Origin: Micromonospora sp. M71_S20
GTDB lineage: Bacteria; Actinomycetota; Actinomycetes; Mycobacteriales; Micromonosporaceae
Direction: 5' to 3'
Assembly: GCF_003664255.1 (NCBI RefSeq)
Contig: NZ_RCCV01000003.1
Span: 806,001 to 870,000 of the forward strand
Length of the DNA: 64,000 nt
Both the position numbers and the translations under genes were made by a program. The notes under the pieces were generated by a model. It did not search any database, was not told the DNA's origin, and was given only the letters and a program-made list of their open reading frames with translations. Positions 50,962 to 58,995 of this stretch are shown piece after piece. The first letter of the stretch is position 1. The number at the start of each line of letters is the position of its first letter.

Positions 50962-52722
50962 CTAGAAGCTGCTGACGAGCTTGACGAACGCGTCGTCGAT
51001 CTTCGCCGGGTCGCGGGCGTCGAACGCCTTGCCCGCGGACGCCTTGGCGATCCGGTCCAGCGTCCCGAAGTCGGACTTCTCGTCGAAGGCGATGCAGAAG
51101 ATCTTGATCGGTCGTTCCGGATCCAACGCGACATCCTTCAGCAGCCGGGCGAGGCTGTTGTCCTTGGTGTACTCGTTCGTGCCGTCGGTCAGTACGACCA
51201 CCGCGTTGATCCGCGACTGGTCGTAGTGATCGAGCATGTGCCGGTGTGCCGCCCGTACGGTGGCGTACAGCGCGGTGCCGCCCTCGACGTGGAGATTGTT
51301 GAGCTCCTTGGTGAGCGTCTTCTGGTCGAAGGGTGACAGCCGGACCTCCTCGCTGTACGGCGACTTCGGCCGCTGCGGGGTCTCCGACGAGAACGACCAG
51401 AGCGCGACCTTGTCCTCGGAGTTCAGCAGGCCGAAGCCCTTGGCGGCGGCCCTGGTCGCCACCTGGAACCTGGTCCGCTCACCGATCTTCGCGTTCATCG
51501 AACCGGAGGTGTCGACGGCCACGAGGATGTTGGCCTTCTTGCGCAGCGTGCCCCAGCCGGTGAGGATCGCCTTCACCACGGCGGGATCCGGCGGGTCGAA
51601 GTAGGTGAGGTTCTCGGCCCCCCGCCCGCCGACGGCGGCGATCAGCGGGCCGGCCGCGTTCCGCTCGTGGTCGCGGAACCCGTGCCGGCTGAAGCTCTGC
51701 TGCTGCGGCGGCTCCTGGAGGAACTTCAGGAAGTCGGCGGCGGCGTCACGCTGCTCCGGGCTGGCCGAGGGGAGCACCACGTACGGGTGGTCGAGGTTGA
51801 ACGTGCCCTCCTTCGGATACAGCGCGACCAGCGGGACCCTCGGCTTCTCGCCCGGAGTCGGGCTCAGCTTCCCCTCGTTGTACTGGTAGACCAGCTCCTC
51901 CTGCGTCACCACCGCGCTCATGTCCGTCGGGGCCGCCGTGTCGGCGCTGGACAGGTCCGCCTCGGCGCGGTCCTTCAACAGGTCCACGATGTCGTCGCTG
52001 TAGTGGGACACGTTGGCCTCGATGCGGCGGACGAACTGGGTCACCGTCGGATTCGCGACGTCGCTCTCGGTCAGGTCGCTGGCCCGGTTGATGGCCGCGT
52101 AGTAGCTCGCGATCGTGGCCGCCAGCCCGGAGGTGGACATGTTCGGGTTGACCTTGCCGAAGCTGAACCGCCCCCAGTCGGGGCGACCGAAGGTGGCCCA
52201 ACCCGTGCGCCCGGACGAGCCCAGGACCTCACCCCAGCCGAGTGGGCCCTGTTGCTGGAGGTGCTTACCCTTCGACTGCGGCATGGCGATCACCAGCGGG
52301 CTGTTCGCGATCGACGGGTACCGGCCCGGGGTCTGCGCCGGGCGTCCGGCGGCCTCGTCCAGCAACTTCAACTGCCCGGTCCACAGGCTCGACGTCGGCA
52401 ACCACACCTGCGGCCGTGGCAGGTTGGGCTGCTTGGCCGCCCAGTCGCCGGCCAGCGCGTCCGTCGAGGCGCCGGAGGCGAGGCCGTGCACGGTCACCAC
52501 GGCGCACCGGTCGCCGACTCGCCGATCGCTCTTGTTGTAGCGTTCCGCCAGCTCGCCGAGCAGCACGTCCTTTTCGATCGATGAGCTGACCTCCAGCGGC
52601 GTGCACCCGACGTCCGCCGCCGGCCGGACGATCAGGTAGGCCGCCGCGATGACCGCGGATCCGGCCACGATGGCCGCGGTGTACGGCAGCCACGGCCGGG
52701 CAGTCGGTCGAGCTGAAACCAT
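50962..52722 (-). CDS. membrane-anchored substrate-binding and von Willebrand A domain protein
   Basis: 586 residues. TM anchor at about 12-33 (WLPYTAAIVAGSAVIAAAYLIV), then a periplasmic-binding-like domain (SSSIEKDVLLGELAERYN, PQVWLPTSSLWTGQL, VIAMPQSKGKHL, YVVLPSASPEQRDAAADFLKFL) to about 370, then a VWA domain with intact MIDAS DTSGSMN near 404-410 and VVLTDGTNEYTKDN. Exposed outside the membrane. Such fusions occur widely in actinobacteria; ligand unknown. ATG 52722 follows GGAGGG. Confidence 0.85.
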   Translation of the reverse strand: MVSARPTARPWLPYTAAIVAGSAVIAAAYLIVRPAADVGCTPLEVSSSIEKDVLLGELAERYNKSDRRVGDRCAVVTVHGLASGASTDALAGDWAAKQPNLPRPQVWLPTSSLWTGQLKLLDEAAGRPAQTPGRYPSIANSPLVIAMPQSKGKHLQQQGPLGWGEVLGSSGRTGWATFGRPDWGRFSFGKVNPNMSTSGLAATIASYYAAINRASDLTESDVANPTVTQFVRRIEANVSHYSDDIVDLLKDRAEADLSSADTAAPTDMSAVVTQEELVYQYNEGKLSPTPGEKPRVPLVALYPKEGTFNLDHPYVVLPSASPEQRDAAADFLKFLQEPPQQQSFSRHGFRDHERNAAGPLIAAVGGRGAENLTYFDPPDPAVVKAILTGWGTLRKKANILVAVDTSGSMNAKIGERTRFQVATRAAAKGFGLLNSEDKVALWSFSSETPQRPKSPYSEEVRLSPFDQKTLTKELNNLHVEGGTALYATVRAAHRHMLDHYDQSRINAVVVLTDGTNEYTKDNSLARLLKDVALDPERPIKIFCIAFDEKSDFGTLDRIAKASAGKAFDARDPAKIDDAFVKLVSSF

Positions 52723-52762
52723 CGGGTCCCTCCAGGGGTGCGGCGGTGGCGTCGGCGATGGC

Positions 52763-52788
52763 CTACCGGGTTGACCGCCACCCGGTAG
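52763..52788. promoter_or_regulatory. inverted repeat upstream of SBP/VWA gene
   Basis: CTACCGGGT and ACCCGGTAG, perfect 9 bp complements with 8-base spacer, 40-65 bases upstream of the SBP/VWA start. Could be an operator or hairpin. Confidence 0.4.
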
Positions 52789-53147
52789 CCATGTCCGTCC
52801 CTGCCCGGGTGGACGGCGCCCCGGCCGCCCACGCCCGGCCGCCCGATGAGCTGGCAGGGCCCCGCCGTGCGCGGATCACACGAGCCCGGCGGCGTGGTGC
52901 CCGGCATCGCTGCCCCTGTCAGCCCAGCCATTGTGACTCCACCGAAACCTTGACGAGCCGCGCCGGGGCGACGGACGACAGAGGTATGGTGTCACGGCCC
53001 GCCAGCCCGAAAGCCACTCGCCTCCGGCGTGTCGTGCCGTCTCGCGGTTCGAGCGGAACTGACGATGGCGGTGGATCCCTCGCGCGAGAGGGCGGTGCGT
53101 GGTTCGTCCGCCAGCAACCGGTCGCGGGACCCGCGCCACAGTGCCGC
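52789..53147. other. intergenic, no gene recognised
   Basis: Between the SBP/VWA gene (starts 52722, leftward) and the end of the DUF2855 gene. Contains CCCTC-gcgcga-GAGGG near 53090, a weak hairpin that could end the DUF2855 transcript. Nothing else identified. Confidence 0.4.
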
Positions 53148-54215
53148 TCACAGGCGGACGATCTGACCCACGCGCGGCGGCGTCCGGCCGGCGAGCACCT
53201 CCAGCCAGGCGCGCTCCAGGGCGGCGGGCCCGGATCCGGTGCGGACGTCGAGCCATCCGCCCACGACGCCGGTGAACCGTTGCCAGGCGTCCGTGAACCG
53301 CTGGTCGAGCCCGTCGCGGCCCCAGTCCTGGCGGCGCTTGCGCATCTGCACCGGGGCGAAGAACACCTCTCCGGCGGCGTCGGCGTTCGGGATCTGGGTG
53401 GTGAGCCCGACCGCGACGTCCCGCACGAGCCGGTCGCCGAGGTGCTCCCGCAGGGCCGCGCGGGTGGCGGGCGCGCCGGACAGGTCGAGATACGCGGTCG
53501 GTACGGCGTCGAGGGCGTGGATGTCGTCGTAGGAGACGACGTCGTCGTAGCACCCGAGTGACCGGGTGAACGCGAGGTTGCCGGGTGAGGTGAGCCCGAC
53601 CAGGCGCGGGCCCCGGCCGTGCAGCTCGAAGGCGGCGGCGTACGCGGTCTTGCTCGATGCCGACGACAGCACCAGCGACCGCGCCCCGTAGAAGTCGTTG
53701 TCGACGACATGGTCGGCCAGCATGAAGGAGGTGAAGAACAACGGCCGGAACAGGACCAGCAGGTCCTCCTGGTCTTCCCGGTACGCCGGGTCGCCGGTGG
53801 TCGCCCGGTACACGTTGTACGGCGAGGGCAGGTCGGCCCGGTGTGCGCTCGCGTCGCGGAATCCGGAAGCGTCCACCCGGTCCGGCCGCACCAGCAGGTG
53901 ACCCGCCGGCGGGAGGTAGCCGTAGACCCGCTGCCCCGCCGCGACCCCCTCGACCGTCGACTCGACCACCTCGGCGAAGCCCCACAGCGGCGGAAGTCCC
54001 CACTGCGGGCCGAGCCCACGGGGGCCGGGCGGGAAGAACTCCCAGTACCGCATCGAGTCGCCGAGCACCGCGTAGGTGACGTTGTTGGCGGTGAGGCCGA
54101 CGCGGTCCACCCGCAACAGTGCCTCGCCGTCGGCGAGGGTGGGCGTCGTGCCTTCGACGAGGGTGGTCCGGCTCAGGTCGTCACGGGCCACGGCGAAGCT
54201 CCAGGAAGCAGGCAT
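53148..54215 (-). CDS. DUF2855 family protein (MDR/quinone-reductase-like)
   Basis: 355 residues. ALLRVDRVGLTANNVTYAVLGD is the GroES-like start seen in DUF2855, then GLPPLWGFAEVVEST, QRVYGYLPPAGHLLV, FFTSFMLADHV and LVLSSASSKTAYAAAF, where SSASSKTA replaces the usual Rossmann loop of zinc-free alcohol dehydrogenases. Role unknown, probably redox. Leaderless: TAGCGT six bases before ATG 54215. A TGCACT/AGTGCA operator lies 37-51 bases upstream. Confidence 0.85.
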   Translation of the reverse strand: MPASWSFAVARDDLSRTTLVEGTTPTLADGEALLRVDRVGLTANNVTYAVLGDSMRYWEFFPPGPRGLGPQWGLPPLWGFAEVVESTVEGVAAGQRVYGYLPPAGHLLVRPDRVDASGFRDASAHRADLPSPYNVYRATTGDPAYREDQEDLLVLFRPLFFTSFMLADHVVDNDFYGARSLVLSSASSKTAYAAAFELHGRGPRLVGLTSPGNLAFTRSLGCYDDVVSYDDIHALDAVPTAYLDLSGAPATRAALREHLGDRLVRDVAVGLTTQIPNADAAGEVFFAPVQMRKRRQDWGRDGLDQRFTDAWQRFTGVVGGWLDVRTGSGPAALERAWLEVLAGRTPPRVGQIVRL

Positions 54216-54221
54216 GATGCG

Positions 54222-54227
54222 ACGCTA
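54222..54227 (-). promoter_or_regulatory. -10 box of leaderless promoter for DUF2855 gene
   Basis: TAGCGT on the minus strand, six bases before ATG 54215. Confidence 0.55.
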
Positions 54228-54251
54228 AGCAGCCCCGGAGTCCGAGACAAG

Positions 54252-54266
54252 TGCACTGCGAGTGCA
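54252..54266. promoter_or_regulatory. inverted repeat at -35 of DUF2855 gene
   Basis: TGCACT-gcg-AGTGCA, a perfect 6 bp inverted repeat with 3 bp spacer, typical in size of a TetR/HxlR/MarR-type operator; no regulator gene is adjacent. Confidence 0.45.
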
Positions 54267-54393
54267 AAATCCCACTCGCGGTCCGGTTGACGGAGCCACC
54301 ACCCGGAGCCGGCGGCAGCGACGGCGGTGGATCGCGCCGCGTGCAGCTCGGCCCGAATGGGGGTGACCGGATCGCCGAGCCTCGCGGAGGGGC

Positions 54394-56790
54394 TCAGCGG
54401 TGCCAGCGGAGGGGACCGGGGCGCACGGACCAGAGGAGGCGCCGCCACCAGGGGCGGGCGGCGCGCAGCGCGGCGACGTAGTCGCCGGCCGTCGTGGCGG
54501 CCCGCGCCGCCTGCTCCGTCGTGGCGGTGGCAGGGGCGAACGCCGTCTGGTTGAGCAGCCCCGCCAGCTCCTCGACGTCCGCCCCGAAGGGGAGGACGGC
54601 ACGGGCGTGGGCGGCGACCTCGGAGGCGGAGAGGTCCCCACCGACCGGGTGACCGGCCAGCCGCAGCGCGTCGGTGACCTCCCGCCAGGCGCCGGCGATC
54701 CGCTGGCCGGGGTCGCCCCGTTCCAGCCGCGCCCGGGTCAGTGCCCGGCGCATCAGCAGCAGGGCGAGCAGCGCGGCCACGACCAGCAGCAGCACGCCGC
54801 CCGTCCCGCCGCCGACCAGCAGCGCCGTCGACGGTCCGCCGGAGTCGGCCGGCCTGCCCGGTGCGGCCACCGGCTCCGGCGACGGGGTCGGCTCGACCGT
54901 CGGCTCCGGCACCTCCGACGGGGGCGGATCCTCCGGGGCGGGCCGGAAGTCCTCCTCCACCGGGCGGGGCTCCTCGTCGGGCCGGGGCAGCGGATCGAAC
55001 GGCACCCAGCCCAGCCCTTCGAAGAGCACCTCCGGCCAGGCGTACGCGTCGCCGGCTCGGACCGGGCCGTCGCCGGCGGCGCGGAAGCCCACCACCACCC
55101 GGGTCGGCAGCCCCGTCAGCCGGCCCAGCACGGCGAACGCCGCCGCGAACTGCTCGGAGGTGCCCCGCTGGCCGCCGGCGTTGCGGGGCCCGAAGAGGAA
55201 GAAGTTCAGGTTCGGGTACGCGTGCCCGCTCGGCGCGTCCGCGACGAGGCGGTAGTGCTCGGCGAGGAACTGCTCCACGGCGGCGGCCCGCGCGTACGGG
55301 GCCCCGTTGGACTCGGCGAGCTGGGCGGCGAGCCGGCGCAACGGGTCCGGCACCCCGTCGGCGACCCGCAGCACCCGGGCCACCTCCTCGCCGGCCGGCA
55401 CGTCCGCCGTGCCGAGCAGGTTGGCGTCCGGCGTCTCCAGCGCCGACGTCACGCTGTAGCGCAGCCCCGGGGTCAGGCCCTCCGGGCGGATCAGCGTCCC
55501 GGTCGTCGGGTCGTACGCCACCCGCGCGCCGGTGACCTCGCGCGGGGTGGCGACGGCGGGCAGCAGCCGGCCGCTCAGTCCGGCGACGGTGATCTCCTGC
55601 CGTACCGTCTCCACGGTGCTGTCGGGGGCCGGCGCCGTGGCGGGCAGGATCCGCCCCGCGTTGCGGTACGTGGCGCCGACCCGCCAGGTCACCCCGTCGT
55701 AGTCGCTGAGCACCGCCAGCCGGATCGGCACCGGTCGTGCGGCGGGGCCCGGCCCGGGGGCGGTCCCCGGCTGCTCGGCCGGCACGGGATCCGGCGGGCC
55801 CGACCGTCGCGTACGCACGTCGAGCAGCTGCTGTCCCGGGTTCAGCGCCCAGCCGGAGATCCGGATGAGCGGGTTCTCGTCGAGGGTCTCCACCTGCGGC
55901 GGCTCGACGTACCGCCGAGGGTCCACCGGCCGGCCGTCGACCTGGCCGGCGAGCAGCGGACCGAGCAGCGTGACCAGCCCGACCACCACCGCGAGGCCGG
56001 CGGCGGAGGCGGCGGCGAGCCGGGCCCGGACGGCGGCGCGGACCGCCGGCGCCAGGCCGGCGGCCGGGTCGACGCCGGCCGTGGCCCGGCCGCCCGCCGG
56101 CACCGCGAGGCCGAGCACCGCCACGGCCACGAGGGCCAGCGTCGGCCCGATCGCGGGATCGGCGTTCGGGCCGACCACGTAGAGCGCGGCGGCGTAGAGC
56201 AGCACCGGCGGCAGGTAGCCGAGCAGCACCCGGCCCGCCCGCATCGCCACCTCCGCCCCGGCGAGGCCGGCCAGCCACGCGGCGACCAGCGGCACCAGCA
56301 CCGTGTCGGGGGTCGGCTCCACGGGGATCATCGCCGTCAGCAGCCGGGGGATGCCGTTCGCAGCGGCGTCCGCGGTCACCTGGGCCAGACCGCCGGGCAG
56401 TTCGGCGCGGGCCGCGGTGAGGCGCAGCGACCAGGCCGTCCAGCCGGCCATCGCGAGCACCGACACGGGTGCGACCAACCACGAGGGCAGCCGGCGGGCG
56501 GCCACGCTGACCAGTACCGAGCCCACCGCCGCCCCGAGCACCAGCCGGGTCAGCAGCGGGCCGGCGTAGACCCGGCCGAGCACCTCGCCGGCCAGGCCGA
56601 TCATCGCGATCAGTGCCAGCGGCACCGGGACCGCCCGCAGCGCCCGTCCCAGCCAAGCAATCCGGCCGCCCTCGGCGCGGCCACGGCCGTCACCACCGCC
56701 GGCCCTGGTCGGGCCGGTGGTCGCCGTCGTACCGCCCCCGTCGGCCAACCTCCCCGGCGCGTCGTCGGGCGCGCCGCCGGGCACCGTCAC
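54394..56790 (-). CDS. TgpA-like transglutaminase-domain membrane protein, catalytic residues replaced
   Basis: 798 residues. Six or so N-terminal helices (DUF3488-like, about 45-265), an extracytoplasmic region with the transglutaminase core, a Pro/Glu linker near 615-655, one more helix near 670-695 and a C-terminal DUF4129-like domain. Core block NAGGQRGTSEQFAAAFAVLG has Ser545 where the family has catalytic Cys, and GDAYAWPEVLFEGLGWVPFDPLP has Tyr583 where His is expected; the Asp remains. So peptidase/transglutaminase chemistry is unlikely. GTG 56790 overlaps the DUF58 stop. Last gene of the MoxR operon. Confidence 0.85.
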   Translation of the reverse strand: MTVPGGAPDDAPGRLADGGGTTATTGPTRAGGGDGRGRAEGGRIAWLGRALRAVPVPLALIAMIGLAGEVLGRVYAGPLLTRLVLGAAVGSVLVSVAARRLPSWLVAPVSVLAMAGWTAWSLRLTAARAELPGGLAQVTADAAANGIPRLLTAMIPVEPTPDTVLVPLVAAWLAGLAGAEVAMRAGRVLLGYLPPVLLYAAALYVVGPNADPAIGPTLALVAVAVLGLAVPAGGRATAGVDPAAGLAPAVRAAVRARLAAASAAGLAVVVGLVTLLGPLLAGQVDGRPVDPRRYVEPPQVETLDENPLIRISGWALNPGQQLLDVRTRRSGPPDPVPAEQPGTAPGPGPAARPVPIRLAVLSDYDGVTWRVGATYRNAGRILPATAPAPDSTVETVRQEITVAGLSGRLLPAVATPREVTGARVAYDPTTGTLIRPEGLTPGLRYSVTSALETPDANLLGTADVPAGEEVARVLRVADGVPDPLRRLAAQLAESNGAPYARAAAVEQFLAEHYRLVADAPSGHAYPNLNFFLFGPRNAGGQRGTSEQFAAAFAVLGRLTGLPTRVVVGFRAAGDGPVRAGDAYAWPEVLFEGLGWVPFDPLPRPDEEPRPVEEDFRPAPEDPPPSEVPEPTVEPTPSPEPVAAPGRPADSGGPSTALLVGGGTGGVLLLVVAALLALLLMRRALTRARLERGDPGQRIAGAWREVTDALRLAGHPVGGDLSASEVAAHARAVLPFGADVEELAGLLNQTAFAPATATTEQAARAATTAGDYVAALRAARPWWRRLLWSVRPGPLRWHR

Positions 56791-57959
56791 CACCTGCGCA
56801 CCCCGTCCCACTCGGCGGCGAACGCCGCCCCGTCCGCGGCGTCGATCACCACCAGGCCGGCCGCGCCCGACGGTGCCGGCTCCGTCGCCCCGAAGACCCC
56901 CACCACCACCGACGGGTACGCGGCCCGCAGCGCGCCCACCGTCCCCAGATCGTCGCGGCCCCCCGGCCCGGTGAGGAAGACCAGCGTGTCGCCGAGCCGC
57001 TCCCGCCGCAGCCGGGTGGTGGCGGGCTGAAGGTCGCCCTCGTCGGCGAGTTCCGCCGCCGCGAGCCGGTCCAGCGGCCCGTGCGCCGCCGCGTCGTCGC
57101 CGGCCGCCGCGTCGCCGCCCGCCGGCTCCGGCGCGACCAGCAGCAGCACCACCGGCAGACCCTCGCGGTACGCGGCGACCAGCACCGAGGCGGCGGCCTC
57201 GCACGCCGACTCGAACGACTCGGCCACCCCGTCGAGGCGCTGCGGGTGGGCGGCCGTCCGGTTGTCCAGCAGCAGCACGATCCGGGGCAGGCTGGTGTCC
57301 ACGTTCTCCCGCACCATCAGCTCGCCCACCCGGGCGCTGGTACGCCAGTGCACCCGGCGCAGCTCGTCACCGACCACGTACTCGCGCAGCGAGTCGAAGG
57401 TGATCGACCCGTGTGGCACCTTGTCCACCCGGCCGTCCAGGCTGCGCCCCGCCCCCGTGGGCACCGCGTTCAGCGGGTGCACGCGCGGGTGCACCCAGAC
57501 CGGCACCGTGCCGCCGTACGGGCGGGCCAGCGCCACCAGGCCCAGGGGGTCGCGCCGGGTCACCCGCAGCGGCCCCACCGGCACCACGCCCCGGCGGGCG
57601 GTCGGCACCTCGTAGCGGACCGTGGTGTCACGGCCCGGTCGCAGCCGCAGCAGCGGCACCGGGACCACCCGGTCGCCGCACCGGTCCTCGGCCACCAGGC
57701 TCGCCGCCCGCAGCCGCCCCGCGTTGCGCACCGTCAGGGTCATGGTGGCCGGCTCGCCCCGCGCCACCCGGTCCGGGTCGGCGCTACGGGTCACCTCCAG
57801 GCGGGGCCGCCACGCCGCGCTCAGCACGGCGTAGCCCACGGCGAAGCCGGCCGCCGCCCCGAGCAGCGCCAGCTCCGGGTACGCGAAGCGGAAGCCGGCG
57901 ACGAGCAGCACGACGGCGGCGACGAGCAGCCCGACACACCGGGCGGTGAACGCGGACAC
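56787..57959 (-). CDS. DUF58 domain protein
   Basis: 390 residues. Two N-terminal membrane helices (about 8-25 and 30-48), an Ig-like beta region (TMTLTVRNAGRLRAASLVAED), then the DUF58 signature GSITFDSLREYVVGDELRRVHWRTSARVGELMVRENVD near 185-222, followed by a VWA-like fold. DUF58 proteins pair with MoxR ATPases and TgpA-like proteins in envelope functions. GTG 57959 starts 12 bases after the MoxR stop with no clear SD; coupling is likely. Confidence 0.9.
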   Translation of the reverse strand: MSAFTARCVGLLVAAVVLLVAGFRFAYPELALLGAAAGFAVGYAVLSAAWRPRLEVTRSADPDRVARGEPATMTLTVRNAGRLRAASLVAEDRCGDRVVPVPLLRLRPGRDTTVRYEVPTARRGVVPVGPLRVTRRDPLGLVALARPYGGTVPVWVHPRVHPLNAVPTGAGRSLDGRVDKVPHGSITFDSLREYVVGDELRRVHWRTSARVGELMVRENVDTSLPRIVLLLDNRTAAHPQRLDGVAESFESACEAAASVLVAAYREGLPVVLLLVAPEPAGGDAAAGDDAAAHGPLDRLAAAELADEGDLQPATTRLRRERLGDTLVFLTGPGGRDDLGTVGALRAAYPSVVVGVFGATEPAPSGAAGLVVIDAADGAAFAAEWDGVRRW

Positions 57960-57971
57960 CGGCGTCGCCGG

Positions 57972-58967
57972 TCAGCCCTGGACCGGGGCCGGCTGGCCCG
58001 AGGGGAGCGGCACCGGGACCGAGGCGACCGCCTGGCGCAGCACCTCGGCGGCGGTCACCCCGCGCACCTGCGCGTCGGGGGTGAGCAGCAGCCGGTGTGC
58101 GAAGACCGGCTCGGCCAGGGTCTTCAGGTCCTCCGGCATGATCCAGCCGCGCCCGTCGATCAGCGCGTACGCGCACGCCGCCCTGGTCAGCGCGATCACG
58201 CCCCGGGGACTGACCCCGACGCGCACCTGCGGGTGGGTGCGGGTGGCTGCGGCCAGCCGCACCGCGTACGCGTAGAGCGGCTCGGCGATGTGCACCCGGC
58301 GGGCCATGCGGACCATCTCCCCGACGGTGGCCGTGTCGGTGACCGCGGTCAGCGCCTCCGGGGAGCGGACCGTCGCCCCCCGCAGCACCTCCACCTCGAC
58401 CGCCTCGTCGGGATAGCCGACGGAGAGCTTCACCAGGAACCGGTCGAGCTGGGCCTCGGGCAGCCGGTACGTGCCGTCCATCTCCACCGGGTTCTGGGTG
58501 GCCACCACCAGGAACGGCTGCGGCACCGGGTGCCGGACCCCGTCGACGGTGACGGTGCGCTCCTCCATCACCTCCAGCAGCGCCGACTGGGTCTTCGGCG
58601 ACGCCCGGTTGATCTCGTCGGCGATGACGATGTTGGCGAACACCGGCCCCGGGTGGAACTCGAAGCCCCGGGTGGCCTGGTTGAAGATCGTCACCCCGGA
58701 CACGTCGGAGGGGAGCAGGTCGGGGGTGAACTGGATGCGCCGCCATTGCCCCTTCACGGTCGCCGCGATGGCCCGGGCCAGGGTGGTCTTGCCGACCCCC
58801 GGCACGTCCTCCAACAGCACGTGCCCCTGGGCGAAGAGGGCGGTCAGCGCCAGCCGGACCACCTGCGGCTTGCCCAGCACCACCGCGTTGACGTTCTCGG
58901 CCAGCCGGGCGGCGAGGGCGGCGAAGCCCTGCACCTCCGGCTGGGTGAGCGGTTCTGGGGTGTTCAC
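57972..58967 (-). CDS. MoxR-family AAA+ ATPase
   Basis: 331 residues. Walker A GVGKTT at 57-62, Walker B IVIADEINRA, the MoxR signature PKTQSALLEVMEER and sensor 1 VVATQNPVE, then PEAQLDRF and a C-terminal lid domain with SPRGVIALTRAACAYALIDGR. Acts as a chaperone-like ATPase with the DUF58 partner. GTG 58967 has AAGGAG ten bases upstream. Lies 28 bases after the FN3 protein gene. Confidence 0.93.
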   Translation of the reverse strand: MNTPEPLTQPEVQGFAALAARLAENVNAVVLGKPQVVRLALTALFAQGHVLLEDVPGVGKTTLARAIAATVKGQWRRIQFTPDLLPSDVSGVTIFNQATRGFEFHPGPVFANIVIADEINRASPKTQSALLEVMEERTVTVDGVRHPVPQPFLVVATQNPVEMDGTYRLPEAQLDRFLVKLSVGYPDEAVEVEVLRGATVRSPEALTAVTDTATVGEMVRMARRVHIAEPLYAYAVRLAAATRTHPQVRVGVSPRGVIALTRAACAYALIDGRGWIMPEDLKTLAEPVFAHRLLLTPDAQVRGVTAAEVLRQAVASVPVPLPSGQPAPVQG

Positions 58968-58995
58968 GGGCGGTGGTGCTCCTTGCCTGGGTGGG

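Noticed and set aside
52948..52990. TTGACG and TATGGT as a promoter pair
   Set aside because: Spacer of 29 bases is far too long.
52746..53561. Open frame across the 52.7-53.1 kb gap
   Set aside because: No SD, no recognisable domain, and it runs antisense into the DUF2855 gene.
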